Below, in pieces: positions 1 to 8,684 of a stretch of 53,609 nt of DNA. The translations under genes were made by a program, and so were the position numbers. The notes beneath the pieces were generated by a model that had not been told where the DNA came from, searched no databases, and was given only the letters and a program-made list of their open reading frames with translations. How positions within the stretch are numbered: position 1 is the first letter of the stretch; each line of letters starts with the position of its first letter. Source of the DNA: JBEKTW01 sp049515655 (lineage in GTDB: Bacteria; Bacteroidota; Ignavibacteria; UBA10030; SZUA-254); contig JBEKTW010000033.1 of assembly GCA_049515655.1 (NCBI GenBank), forward strand, positions 1 to 53,609, read 5' to 3'.

Positions 1-59
1 TGATTCGGGTCGATAGGCAGTTGGACCGCTGATAGGTAGCGTTGCGCAAAACGATGTTC

Positions 60-347
60 GATGTCCGAAATCTGAAGCACTAAATCATAGATAAATTCTA
101 AGCACTAAATCCGAAATCTTAAACAAAATCTAAGTTCTAAATCCAAAAATCAAAACATCAATCAGAACGACAAACATTTTTGATTCTTGGGATGTCTTGG
201 TTTAGATGCTGGTACTTGGTGCTTGTCCCGCTTCTGGATTCCGCCGGTCGCGGGATTCTGGAAAGCGGAATTTAGAATTTAGATATTAAGATTTAGGATT
301 TGTTTAGAGTTTAGATATTCGGATTTAAGATTTGTCTATGTGTTCGA
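60..347. repeat. Low-complexity snap-back repeat, copy 1
   Basis: This gene-free stretch consists of an A-rich arm built of variations on 'ctaaatccgaaatcttaaac' (about 70-165), a centre that includes a short palindrome around 'cttctggattccgc' and 'gcggaattta' (about 225-272), and a T-rich arm with the complementary wording ('gatttaggatttgttt', about 273-347). The two arms could pair into a long imperfect hairpin. Similar structures lie at about 13780-14020 and 53335-53609. The element ends just before the first glycosidase gene, so it may sit in that gene's leader. Its mechanism of spread is unknown. Confidence 0.7.
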
Positions 348-379
348 GTTTGGAATTTTTCACTAAGAAAGGAACATTT

Positions 380-3187
380 ATGCATCCTCCACATTTCCAA
401 AACAAAGTTCACATAAGGAATCATACCGCCCGTCCCTGCATTTCAATAGTCCAACTGGCAGCACTCGTTCTTCTGACTACTGTGCTGTCATTCGGGCAGC
501 AGGTCAAGAGTCAAGAACGCAGCGACGGCAGCAAGACCATCTTGACCTTATCAAACGATCAAATTGAATACTCCATCGTGATTGACTCCGGCAAGATCCT
601 CTCCGATAAGTTGATCGGTCAATCCGGCTGGACGAAGCAGTACGGGAGACATCCTTCACCGATTGAAACCGACGGAGATTTTGGAATGGAGGTCATGTGG
701 ACCGAGTGGCAGGCGCCCAACTTCGTCAATAACGCCGAAAACCCGGCGAGATTGAACAAGAGTAATTTCAGAATTCAAGGACATGAGTTTAAACAACTTG
801 ACGGCGGGAAAAAAGAACTCATACTGTCACTCAAAGGGGATGATTTTCCCATGCTTGCTCAGGTTGTCTACGAGGTTGAACCGGCGTCCTTTTATGTACG
901 GAGAAAACTCATTGTGGCAGATACGTCCCGTGGCGGCCACTTCCTCCAGAAGATTTTCCCCTGTGATCTTGTCGTGACGGGTGCGCCAACGATCATCAAG
1001 GAAGGCGGCTTCGGCCAGCCCGTTGCATTCCAGACCGGCGAGGGCGGAGGATTCTTTGGTCTCGAATATCCTGCGGCGGATAATACGGTTCAAACATTGT
1101 CGCACGAGATGCGCATGACCTGCGGACAGGAAATCGGAGAGAAGATCGGTAGAACAGGGATTGAAAGCGAATGGGCTGTCGAAGGTATCACGCCCAATGC
1201 CTACGTCAAATGGTGGTTCATGAAGTACGTGGATGATATTCGAGTTGCCCCGCTCAAACCTTACACGCTCTATAATAGCTGGTACGACCTGCGCTCACCG
1301 GAATACCCGCGGGTGCAAGAGGGAAATTGGATGAACGAAAAGAATATTTTCCACATTATCGACCTCATCAGGAAAAACATGATCGAAAAGCACGAGATCA
1401 AGCTGGACGCATTCGTCCTCGACGACGGTTGGGATGTGTATGAGAGCGATTGGGTGCTGAGGCAGAAGGAGTTTCCCCGCGGACTGAAACCCATTTCCGA
1501 TGAACTCAGAAAGACCAACACGAGCTTGGGATTGTGGTTTGGACCTATCGGTGGATATTCGTTCCGTTCGAAGCGAACCGGATGGATGAAACAGCACGGC
1601 TATGAAATGGTCGGTGACCAGATGTGCGTTGCGGGCAAGAACTATAGCGCTCTTTTGAAGAAAAGGGTGACGGATTTCACGGCGGATGAAGGAGTCGGCT
1701 ACTTCAAATGGGATGGAATTCAGTTCTCCTGCAGCGAACCCGACCACGGTCATCCCGTGGGGATCTACTCGCGCCGCGCAGTAATGGAGAAAGTGATCGA
1801 CATGTGCCGGTCCGTTCGTTCAAAGAATCCAAATATGTTTCTGAACATCACTTCGGGTACCTGGCTCAGCCCCTGGTGGGTGAAGTACGCGAACACGATC
1901 TGGATGCAGGGTGCGGACTACGGCTATGCCGATGTTCCGTCCATCAGCCCGCGGGACGCGGCGATTACCTACCGTGATTTTGTGTTGTACGATGATTTCA
2001 AGAATCGGCAGATGTGGTTTCCGATAGCCAACCTGATGACCCACGGCATTATCAAGGGAAATCTCGAATGGCTGGGCGGGAAGGAAGAGCCGCTCGACAA
2101 ATTTACGAATGAAGTCCTGCTGTATTTCGCCCGAGGAGTGGCGATGTGGGAGTTGTACATCTCGCCGGATATTCTCACCGACGGCGAGTGGAACGCCCTC
2201 GGGCAGGCAATGCATTGGGCGAAAGACCGGTTTCCGATTCTTTCGACGACTGAGATGGTCGGCGGCGACCCCACAAAGCGAGAGACGTATGGATATGTTC
2301 ACATGAAGGGGAAGAAGGGAGTCGTTGCCGCCCGCAATCCGTGGATCGAGCCGAATTCGCTGAGTGTGAAATTGGATCCGGCGTTCGGCATAGACCCCGG
2401 CGCTTCTTCGCTCGTCGTTGAGAAGGTGTACCCGTCGCGATGGATCTCGCCAAAGCTTTATTCCGCCGGTTCGTCTGTGAACCTGCCGCTTGATGGATAC
2501 GAGATGGCAATCTACGAAGTTTATCCGTTGTCGGAGGCGGATGTGCCGCTCATCGCGGGAGCAAGGTTCGGGGTCGACAAAGGAGACGCACAAAGTCAAT
2601 CATTGACGGTGTATGAAACAACCGGGGACATCCGTGTCTTGAACCCGGAGTTGATGAAGTCGCTTCTTCTGGATGGGAAGGAGACACAACTTGCCGAAGT
2701 CGTTTCCGGCACACCACGGCAGCCGGAGCCGCTGGAGAAGCAGTCACTCACCGCGTCAAGCAAAACAGAGGTGAATTTGGAATTCACGCTCGGCGAGTCC
2801 GTCCGTAGTGCTTCCCTGGAGGCTCTATTGACACCCTCTGCGGGCGGCAATGCCAGGAAATTGCCGCTCGTGCTTCTCGCCGTCGATGGTAAAGTCGATA
2901 CCGTCAAGAACGGACCGACCGAGGGCGCATCTGCCTGGTACACGCTCCGGGTTCCCGCGGGCAGGCATGCGGCGCAGATCCGGGTCATATCAAGAGAAAG
3001 CTCCGGTACCTGGCATGTGGCAGTCTGGATGGTTTGCCGGCAAAAGCAGCAGGGGGTGCCGGTAACCGTCGTTTCATCGCAGAAGTCGGCCCAACGGCCA
3101 ATGCCTCCAATGCCGCTTGCGCCGGGCGAGGTTGTGCGAAATATAAAGATGGGTGAAGCGGATATTGAATCTTCAGGAGAAAAGTGA
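380..3187 (+). CDS. Secreted alpha-galactosidase-like glycosidase (clan GH-D, GH36-like)
   Basis: This is probably a retaining alpha-galactosidase (melibiase-like) that removes terminal alpha-galactosyl residues from glycans outside the cytoplasm. I place the start at the ATG at 380 because an 'aagaaagga' ribosome site precedes it and a hydrophobic signal segment ('LAALVLLTTVLSFG') follows. The open frame extends 16 codons further upstream without that support. The TIM barrel shows 'VLDDGWD' and then 'YFKWDG', whose Asp (about residue 445) fits the clan nucleophile. 'GADYGYAD' (Asp about 513) is a candidate acid/base. The last 250 or so residues look like beta-sandwich domains. A second clan GH-D enzyme follows 370 bp downstream on the same strand, suggesting a shared substrate. 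The exact family (GH36 or a related melibiase subgroup) is not settled from sequence inspection. Confidence 0.75.
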   Translation: MHPPHFQNKVHIRNHTARPCISIVQLAALVLLTTVLSFGQQVKSQERSDGSKTILTLSNDQIEYSIVIDSGKILSDKLIGQSGWTKQYGRHPSPIETDGDFGMEVMWTEWQAPNFVNNAENPARLNKSNFRIQGHEFKQLDGGKKELILSLKGDDFPMLAQVVYEVEPASFYVRRKLIVADTSRGGHFLQKIFPCDLVVTGAPTIIKEGGFGQPVAFQTGEGGGFFGLEYPAADNTVQTLSHEMRMTCGQEIGEKIGRTGIESEWAVEGITPNAYVKWWFMKYVDDIRVAPLKPYTLYNSWYDLRSPEYPRVQEGNWMNEKNIFHIIDLIRKNMIEKHEIKLDAFVLDDGWDVYESDWVLRQKEFPRGLKPISDELRKTNTSLGLWFGPIGGYSFRSKRTGWMKQHGYEMVGDQMCVAGKNYSALLKKRVTDFTADEGVGYFKWDGIQFSCSEPDHGHPVGIYSRRAVMEKVIDMCRSVRSKNPNMFLNITSGTWLSPWWVKYANTIWMQGADYGYADVPSISPRDAAITYRDFVLYDDFKNRQMWFPIANLMTHGIIKGNLEWLGGKEEPLDKFTNEVLLYFARGVAMWELYISPDILTDGEWNALGQAMHWAKDRFPILSTTEMVGGDPTKRETYGYVHMKGKKGVVAARNPWIEPNSLSVKLDPAFGIDPGASSLVVEKVYPSRWISPKLYSAGSSVNLPLDGYEMAIYEVYPLSEADVPLIAGARFGVDKGDAQSQSLTVYETTGDIRVLNPELMKSLLLDGKETQLAEVVSGTPRQPEPLEKQSLTASSKTEVNLEFTLGESVRSASLEALLTPSAGGNARKLPLVLLAVDGKVDTVKNGPTEGASAWYTLRVPAGRHAAQIRVISRESSGTWHVAVWMVCRQKQQGVPVTVVSSQKSAQRPMPPMPLAPGEVVRNIKMGEADIESSGEK

Positions 3188-3397
3188 TACCTTTAGATGG
3201 CATTTACAACTTTCAATTGGCAATTTGAGACATCTGAACCTTGAATATGAGGCAAGAAGCAAAAGGCAAGAACCAAGAAACGAGATTCATCGTTGCGGAG
3301 TCTAGCCAGCGAAGGTTAGACTCATTAGAAGGATAGTACGATTAACAAGTGACGTTATACATGAATGTAATAGAGTCTCGTAATATGTCACCTACAA

Positions 3398-3450
3398 CCC
3401 TCACCCCTTCGGTTCCCCTCTCCCAATGGGAGAGGGGAAAGGGGTGAGGG
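3398..3450. repeat. Long palindromic hairpin in the 3188-3554 intergenic gap
   Basis: 'ccctcacccc' at the left pairs with 'ggggtgaggg' at the right, and 'cccctctccca' with 'tgggagagggg', giving a stem of more than 20 bp around a small loop. A related palindrome lies at 13641-13697. It may act as a bidirectional terminator after the upstream glycosidase, but no clear T-run follows. The rest of the gap is low-complexity A-rich text with no convincing gene. Confidence 0.75.
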
Positions 3451-3507
3451 TAAAAGCCAAAGGACTTCTTCTGAAAATCACTTTAGAAGAACTCTAGGCA
3501 AATGCGC

Positions 3508-3540
3508 AAATCGTAAATCGTAAATCGTAAATCGTAAATC
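3508..3540. repeat. Short tandem repeat, 7-mer aaatcgt
   Basis: Four perfect copies of 'aaatcgt' plus a partial fifth lie directly upstream of the GH27 gene, 15 bp before its ATG and just before its 'agaggga' ribosome-binding region. Copy number of such a tract could vary by slippage and alter the leader length. Confidence 0.85.
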
Positions 3541-3554
3541 TAAAAGAGGGACTT

Positions 3555-5561
3555 ATGAAAAACATCATAGCATTCACCATCCTGTTTCTGCTCGTCTCAT
3601 TGAGTCAGGCTTTTTCGCAAACGCTCTGGCTCGATGAATTCGATCTGTCGTCCATGGAATCGGGATGGGGAACTCCTCACGCGAAAAAATCGGTGGAAGG
3701 AAATCGTCTGTCCATCCACGGACAAACGTTCGAGAGGGGGGTCGGGACACACGCGATCAGCACATTCCTGATCAACCTCGACGGGAAAGGGAAGCGTTTC
3801 AGCGCTTCCGTGGGAGTCGACGATGAAATCAAAGAAGACAAGGCGAGCATCGATTTCTACGTGCTCGGCGATAAGAAGGTTTTGTGGGAAAGCGGCGTGA
3901 TGAAGAGAGGCGAGGCTCCGAAGAAATTGGACGTCGACATTTCAGGTGTCAAGCAGCTCGGATTGCTGGCGGGCGACGCCGGCGACGGAAACGGATGGGA
4001 CCATGCCGATTGGGCTGATGCCAAGATTGAACTTACTGAGAACGTGGCGCCGTCGGCAATGGTGACGAATAGCGTTCCTGAGATGTACGTCCTCACTCCG
4101 AAGCCGTCGGAAAAACCCAGGATCAACGGTGCTCAAATCTTCGGCGTCCGGCCCAGGCGTCCCTTCCTTTACACGATAGCGGCGACCGGAAAGCTCCCCA
4201 TCACCTTTGAAGCCAGGAACCTGCCCGACGGATTGACGCTCGACCCTGCCTCCGGCCGGATCACCGGAACACTGAACAAGCGAGGCGATTACAGGGTTAC
4301 GCTCATCGCGAAGAATGATCTCGGTGAGGCAACCCGTGACCTCCGGATTTCCGTGGGCGACAGAATTTGCCTCACGCCGCCGATGGGCTGGAACAGCTGG
4401 AACTGCTGGGCATGCGCCGTCGATGACCAGAAGGTCCGCACTTCCGCCGATGCGATGGTGTCCTCGGGGCTTGCCAACCACGGCTGGACGTACATCAACA
4501 TTGACGATTGCTGGGAGGTGAAGCCCGAAGCAAACGACTCCATGCTTCAGGGCGAGCGCCGCAGCAAGGACGGAATGATCAACACCAACAAGAAATTCCC
4601 GGACATGAAGGCGCTCAGCGACTATGTTCACTCGAAAGGGCTGAAGCTGGGAATCTACTCCGGTCCGGGGCCGACTACGTGTGCGGGTTTCACGGCGAGC
4701 TATCAGTTTGAACAGCAGGATGCGATGCGCTATGCCGACTGGGGCATCGATTATTTGAAATACGATTGGTGCTCGTACGACGGGATTGCCAAGGACAAGA
4801 CCCTCCCGGAACTCAAGAAACCATACGCGGTGATGCGCGCCGCGCTTGATAAAGTTCCGCGGGACATCGTCTACAGTTTGTGTCAGTACGGCATGGGAAA
4901 CGTCTGGGAATGGGGTGCGGAAGTCGGCGGAAATTGCTGGCGAACAACGGACGATATCGGCGACACGTGGGAGAGCATGTCGGGAATCGGCTTCGGGCAG
5001 GCGGGGCACGAGAAGTACGCCGAGCCCGGACACTGGAACGACCCGGATATGCTCGTCGTGGGACTTGTCGGCTGGGGTCCGCAGCTTCATCCTTCCCATC
5101 TGACTCCGGACGAACAGTATACTCACATCACCCTGTGGAGTTTGCTGTCGGCTCCGCTGCTCATCGGCTGTGACCTGGCGCGGCTCGACGAGTTCACGCT
5201 GAACCTGCTCACGAACGATGAAGTGATCGACGTCAGCCAGGATCCGCTTGGGAAGCAGGCCTCGCGCGTGTCCGCTGCTGGCGGCAGTCAGATCTGGGTG
5301 AAGGAAATGGAAGACGGCTCAAAGGCAGTCGGACTGTTTTTCCCCGACTTCGCGGAAAAGAAATCACCTGCGGACTACATCAGTTGGGGGCCGAAGGGAA
5401 AAGCTCATGTAATTCTGAAGGCATCCGACATCGGCATCACCGGCAAATTCAAGGTTCGGGATGTCTGGCGGCAAAAAGATCGGGGAACCTTCGATAAGGA
5501 ATTTGCGGCGGATGTGCCGTATCATGGCGTCGTGTTGCTGCGCGTGACGCCGGAAAGGTAG
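3555..5561 (+). CDS. GH27 alpha-galactosidase with N-terminal NPCBM domain
   Basis: A secreted alpha-galactosidase. After a signal peptide ('IIAFTILFLLVSLSQAFSQ') comes an NPCBM-type carbohydrate-binding domain (about residues 25-160, with 'RGVGTHA' and 'VGVDDE'). Next is a putative Ig-like He_PIG domain (about 195-268, 'LPDGLTLDPASGRITGT'), then the GH27 barrel beginning 'LTPPMGWNSWN'. Catalytic residues fit the family: the nucleophile Asp in 'YLKYDW' (about D404) and the acid/base Asp in 'RTTDDIGD' (about D467). The start has an 'agaggga' ribosome site. It follows another alpha-galactosidase-type gene on the same strand, so the pair probably works on galactose-containing plant or algal polymers. 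An antisense open frame of 394 codons exists here but is a codon-bias shadow. Confidence 0.93.
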   Translation: MKNIIAFTILFLLVSLSQAFSQTLWLDEFDLSSMESGWGTPHAKKSVEGNRLSIHGQTFERGVGTHAISTFLINLDGKGKRFSASVGVDDEIKEDKASIDFYVLGDKKVLWESGVMKRGEAPKKLDVDISGVKQLGLLAGDAGDGNGWDHADWADAKIELTENVAPSAMVTNSVPEMYVLTPKPSEKPRINGAQIFGVRPRRPFLYTIAATGKLPITFEARNLPDGLTLDPASGRITGTLNKRGDYRVTLIAKNDLGEATRDLRISVGDRICLTPPMGWNSWNCWACAVDDQKVRTSADAMVSSGLANHGWTYINIDDCWEVKPEANDSMLQGERRSKDGMINTNKKFPDMKALSDYVHSKGLKLGIYSGPGPTTCAGFTASYQFEQQDAMRYADWGIDYLKYDWCSYDGIAKDKTLPELKKPYAVMRAALDKVPRDIVYSLCQYGMGNVWEWGAEVGGNCWRTTDDIGDTWESMSGIGFGQAGHEKYAEPGHWNDPDMLVVGLVGWGPQLHPSHLTPDEQYTHITLWSLLSAPLLIGCDLARLDEFTLNLLTNDEVIDVSQDPLGKQASRVSAAGGSQIWVKEMEDGSKAVGLFFPDFAEKKSPADYISWGPKGKAHVILKASDIGITGKFKVRDVWRQKDRGTFDKEFAADVPYHGVVLLRVTPER

Positions 5562-5562
5562 G

Positions 5563-5580
5563 CCCCCTCTTCAGAGGGGG
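5563..5580 (+). terminator. Hairpin directly after the GH27 stop codon
   Basis: 'ccccctc' and 'gaggggg' form a perfect 7-bp GC stem with a 'ttca' loop starting one base after the stop codon. A T-run is weak ('ttacaag'), so it is only a probable transcription terminator. Confidence 0.6.
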
Positions 5581-6253
5581 TTACAAGAAGTCAGAAGCCA
5601 GAATTCAGAAGTCAGAGACTGCAGCCTTGCTCCCGACCGAGTCTTGTACCCGCCGAAGTCCCGACGGTAGTCGGGACCTAGGCGGGGGACATCCACCGAA
5701 GTGTCCGACACGCAGGTGGGCTCGCGGTCGGATGTACAACCACACTCAGAGAAGGCCGAAGTGGTCGCTCAAATTCTAAATGCGAATATCGAAAACCAAA
5801 ACGTTGGCATGGTGGACTCAGTTCAGGTGTCGGGATGACGCTTCGTGTCACACTACGATCAAGAACGTGTCGTCACGTCCGAAGGACCCCCTCGGGGAAA
5901 TGACGGGTTAGTTTTGTTTGCCGTCCTTTGTCTTGCAGACGTGTCCCAAGGGCCCGAAGAGGAACCATTCGCGACCTTCGGGAGAATCCGAATCAACTCC
6001 CAAATCCGAATGCTTAAAACCTGAAACTTGAAACCTACCACCTACGACCTACCAGCTATCACCTTTCGTAGTAACACGGTTAGACTTTTCCTTCGTTTGA
6101 CAGTCGTCAAAATCTTTTGTATATTCGCCAAGTACATTTAAGGTGCGGGAATTGGCAAACTTACCATTAGATTTAACATGCTTCGTTCGGCAGTCAAAGG
6201 AAATGGGAATACGCATATATGCGTCATTACGCCTCCCGTCGGTTCTGATGACG
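5581..6253. other. Gene-free intergenic stretch with low-complexity text and small hairpins
   Basis: I see no supportable gene here. The stretch holds 'agaagtcagaagccagaatt'-type low-complexity text, a hairpin 'gtcccgac ... gtcgggac' near 5657-5677, A-rich 'aaattctaaatgcgaatatc' wording, and 'acctaccacctacgacctac' near the right end. The last 100 or so bases lead into the first attC-like half site and may include a degraded left half of that site. Confidence 0.5.
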
Positions 6254-6280
6254 CATTACGTTTTTGCAGGAGTTATGCGC
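6254..6280 (+). other. Half attC site (right arm) at the left edge of the first cassette array
   Basis: 'cattacgtttttgcaggag' followed by 'gttatgcgc' matches the right arm of the downstream attC sites (compare 'gcgttttttgccgaaac' + 'gttatgcgc' at 7087-7113). 'gttatgc' fits the R' core GTTRRRY. A convincing left arm is not visible upstream, so the site is partial or degraded. The HNH gene starts 20 bp later, as expected for a gene at the 5' end of a cassette. Confidence 0.55.
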
Positions 6281-6299
6281 AAGGCGGCGCTAGATTATT

Positions 6300-6965
6300 A
6301 TGAAATTTGAAATTGAAGAATATCATCGAAATACTTCTGATGACGAGTTAATCGCCGACCTCAAACGAGTTGCGCTTCAATTGAGCAAGCGATCTGTCAC
6401 AATCGACGAGTATAACGAACACGGTCGATTTCACAGTACAACTCTAACCCGTCGATTTGGAAACTGGATTAAGAGCCTCCATAAGGCTGGTCTTGAGAAA
6501 ACTCGAAACATCAACGTCACAGACGAAGAGTATTTTCGGAACCTAGAATCTGTTTGGGAAAAGCTCGGTCGACAACCAAAATATTCTGATATGGCTAAAC
6601 CATTATCCGAATTTGTCGCTGGAGCCTACGAGGACAGATTCGGCACTTGGAGAAAGGCTTTGCAAGCTTTCGTCAATTTCGTGAACCAAGCCGACGATTC
6701 ACCTCTCGTCCCAAAGCGATCAGACAAAGCGACCAAACATCGCACATCGAGAAATATCAATTGGCGTCTTAGACATCTCGTTATGAAAAGGGACAATTTC
6801 AAATGCCGCCATTGCGGAAGGTCTCCAGCGAACGATGTTTCCATCCAACTAGAAGTCGACCACATTGTTCCCTATTCGAAAGGTGGCGAAACAATCTTTG
6901 AGAATCTTCAAACATTATGCAGAACTTGTAACGGTGGTAAAAGCAATATTGAACCAACAAAATGA
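6300..6965 (+). CDS. HNH endonuclease with two homing-endonuclease-associated repeats (cassette gene 1)
   Basis: A probable DNA-cutting HNH nuclease. The C-terminal 60 residues carry the zinc-bound HNH fold: 'CRHC' (C169, C172), 'EVDHIVPYSKGG' with D187-H188, an Asn in 'FENLQTLC' (N202), then 'CRTC' (C207, C210). The N-terminal half has two similar helical units, about residues 14-66 and 74-126, each ending in an 'RFGNW'/'RFGTW' motif, as in HNH-associated DNA-binding repeats. The gene is bounded by a half attC upstream and a full attC 20 bp downstream, so it is an integron cassette. Its base composition is more AT-rich than the flanking glycosidase genes. It could be a selfish or a defence nuclease; the sequence does not decide. 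Confidence 0.85.
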   Translation: MKFEIEEYHRNTSDDELIADLKRVALQLSKRSVTIDEYNEHGRFHSTTLTRRFGNWIKSLHKAGLEKTRNINVTDEEYFRNLESVWEKLGRQPKYSDMAKPLSEFVAGAYEDRFGTWRKALQAFVNFVNQADDSPLVPKRSDKATKHRTSRNINWRLRHLVMKRDNFKCRHCGRSPANDVSIQLEVDHIVPYSKGGETIFENLQTLCRTCNGGKSNIEPTK

Positions 6966-6984
6966 CTTATTCTCGCGCCGCCCT

Positions 6985-7113
6985 GCGCATAACAAGGCAA
7001 AAAACGACGTTGGTATGATCATGGAAAGAAAAGCCTCACTCAACGTTTCCGCTCACATTAATAACAATTTTAGTTCGCTCCAGCGTTGCGTTTTTTGCCG
7101 AAACGTTATGCGC
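6985..7113 (+). other. attC: Integron attC recombination site 1
   Basis: The left R'' core 'gcataac' and right R' core 'gttatgc' enclose 129 bp. The inner arms are complementary: 'ggcaaaaaacgacgttgg' on the left, and 'ccagcgttgcgttttttgcc' on the right, with small offsets that would give extrahelical bases. The central motif 'cctcactcaacgtttccgct' recurs in the other sites of this window. It follows the stop codon of the HNH gene by about 20 bp, the normal position for a cassette attC. Confidence 0.88.
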
Positions 7114-7162
7114 TATTGCCGGCGCGCCGAGATTTGAAGTTATCAATTTCTAGCATTGTATA

Positions 7163-7588
7163 ATGAAAAACAGATCAAACATTCTACTGTTCGTCATTTT
7201 TCAAATCTCGTTGTCTTTTATCGTAGCTTGTTGTGGTAATAGAGACAGTATTCCCGAAACGAAAGCACTTCAAATTTGTAAGATCCAACTCGATTCACTG
7301 GGTTTAAATCCAGATTCGGTAGATATACACATCTATCCCTATCCCCTCACCAGTGATTCAGCACATACGGCAGCGGGTCATATTCCCTTTATGCGTCAAT
7401 CCGATTGGCTCAAACGAACACAAAACTATATCGGTAACAAGGCCTTCTGGGATTGTATTTGCCGTGTCAAGAGTAAGTCAATTGGATATTGTTTCATCTA
7501 TATTGATTCACATTCTGGCGATGTGCTCTTCGTCTTAGATTTTGGTGCCAATGCTCCGAAGCATTGGATTCATAGCAACTACAATTGA
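7163..7588 (+). CDS. Small putative lipoprotein (cassette gene 2)
   Basis: Function unrecognised. The N-terminus has a lysine/arginine start, a hydrophobic stretch ('ILLFVIFQISLSFIVAC') and a lipobox-like 'IVAC' with Cys about residue 22-23, so the product is probably a membrane-anchored lipoprotein of about 118 mature residues. The rest is globular with the motif 'GYCFIYIDSHSGDVLFV', reminiscent of beta-strand-rich periplasmic domains. It lies alone between two attC sites and is therefore a single-gene integron cassette. No ribosome site of canonical strength is visible, which is common in this phylum. Confidence 0.75.
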   Translation: MKNRSNILLFVIFQISLSFIVACCGNRDSIPETKALQICKIQLDSLGLNPDSVDIHIYPYPLTSDSAHTAAGHIPFMRQSDWLKRTQNYIGNKAFWDCICRVKSKSIGYCFIYIDSHSGDVLFVLDFGANAPKHWIHSNYN

Positions 7589-7613
7589 TATTTGATTGAC
7601 GCGCCGGCAACAA

Positions 7614-7743
7614 GCACATAACACGCAAAAACACGTCGTTGGGTATATCACGGTCACAAAAACCTTGCTCAATATTTTTGTTCGCTCGAATGAGATTTCT
7701 ATGCTCACAAAAATATTGCGTTGTTACCACAGACGTTAGGCGA
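7614..7743 (+). other. attC: Integron attC recombination site 2
   Basis: 'gcacataac' at the left and 'acgttaggcg' at the right are the R'' and R' cores. Left arm 'acgcaaaaacacgtcgttgg' pairs imperfectly with right arm 'attgcgttgttaccacaga'. The centre holds 'ccttgctcaatatttttgtt' and its partner 'gctcacaaaaatattgcg', the same secondary stem as in the neighbouring sites. It follows the lipoprotein gene. Confidence 0.87.
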
Positions 7744-7756
7744 AAACGGTTTGCGT

Positions 7757-8476
7757 ATGGAAATCACTAAACCACATAATTGGGGCCTCGACCATTTTTC
7801 TGAGTTCATCGAGATTTCTCGGAGGCACCTTTTTGAATCTGTATCGAACCTCAAGCCCGAATACGAGCGGCTTGTCGCTATCGATGCGGTTTTCAAGACC
7901 GTCCAAGAGAACCTCAGCTATTCGGGCCAATGGCTTCCAGCACTCTTTTTTTTGAGAAGCCACTCGTCCTTTCTTTGCGCCTCAACTGCCAGTTTGAGTG
8001 GCCAATTGGCCGAGGCATATATGATTCTGCGTGGTTGCCTCGAGAATTCTCTTTACGCCCTATGGTTCAGCAAGCACAAGCAAGACGCCCCACTGTGGTT
8101 CCGGCGTAATGAGAGCCCCGAAGCCAAGAAAAAAGTCAAAAACGAATTCAGGCTCACAAAGCTCCTCAACCATCTTAAAGCTATTCATCCAATTGAGGGC
8201 AACATTGCTACGAACCTCTACGAAAGAACCATCGACTTTGGGGCGCATCCCAACCAACTCTCGCTCACCTCTACAATGCGAATGTCAAAAATGGAAGATG
8301 GGGCATTCGTTGAGATAGCATACATTTCTGGGGACCGCCTCGCCAATGAGTTGTGTCTTAAGACGACCGCCCAAATTGGTGTTTGCAGCCTCTCTATCTT
8401 TGGATGCGTTCTTGAGCAACGATACAAGTTACTTGGTATCGACCAACGAATTGATGATCTGAAAAAAGGTTTATAG
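7757..8476 (+). CDS. Hypothetical helical protein, DUF5677-like (cassette gene 3)
   Basis: Function unknown. About 240 residues, soluble and largely alpha-helical. The pattern 'AEAYMILRGCLENSLYALW' followed by a long helix and a conserved 'DFGAHPNQLSL' resembles the DUF5677 class of proteins that often sit on mobile DNA, but that assignment is tentative. I take the ATG at 7757 because the frame upstream of it runs into the attC right arm. Bounded by attC sites on both sides, it is a single-gene cassette. Confidence 0.7.
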   Translation: MEITKPHNWGLDHFSEFIEISRRHLFESVSNLKPEYERLVAIDAVFKTVQENLSYSGQWLPALFFLRSHSSFLCASTASLSGQLAEAYMILRGCLENSLYALWFSKHKQDAPLWFRRNESPEAKKKVKNEFRLTKLLNHLKAIHPIEGNIATNLYERTIDFGAHPNQLSLTSTMRMSKMEDGAFVEIAYISGDRLANELCLKTTAQIGVCSLSIFGCVLEQRYKLLGIDQRIDDLKKGL

Positions 8477-8513
8477 CGAAAACAATGGGTTATACTGGGC
8501 ACGCAAACCGTGT

Positions 8514-8648
8514 TCGCCTAACACGCAAAAATACGACGTTGGAACGGTCGCGGTCATCAAAAGCCTCACTCAACAGTTTTGCTTACTGGCGATGGGCCTA
8601 TGAATAGATTCGCAAAACTGTTGCATTATTTTGCCGGACGTTATGTGC
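8514..8648 (+). other. attC: Integron attC recombination site 3
   Basis: Left core 'gcctaac' and right core 'gttatgt' enclose about 130 bp. The arms 'acgcaaaaatacgacgttgg' and 'gcattattttgccggac' are complementary with offsets. Centre: 'cctcactcaacagttttgct' pairs with 'cgcaaaactgttgca'. The site lies about 37 bp after the stop of the preceding gene. Confidence 0.88.
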
Positions 8649-8684
8649 CATTGCCCTTAAAGAGTACACAAAGGAAAATAAATT

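Noticed and set aside
1820..2599. 259-codon minus-strand open frame inside the first glycosidase
   Set aside because: Shadow frame over a gene with clear catalytic motifs; no start signal and no recognisable fold.
3942..5126. 394-codon open frame antisense to the GH27 gene
   Set aside because: It lies wholly inside a well-supported glycosidase gene; Arg/Val/His-rich composition is that of a codon-bias shadow and it has no domain.
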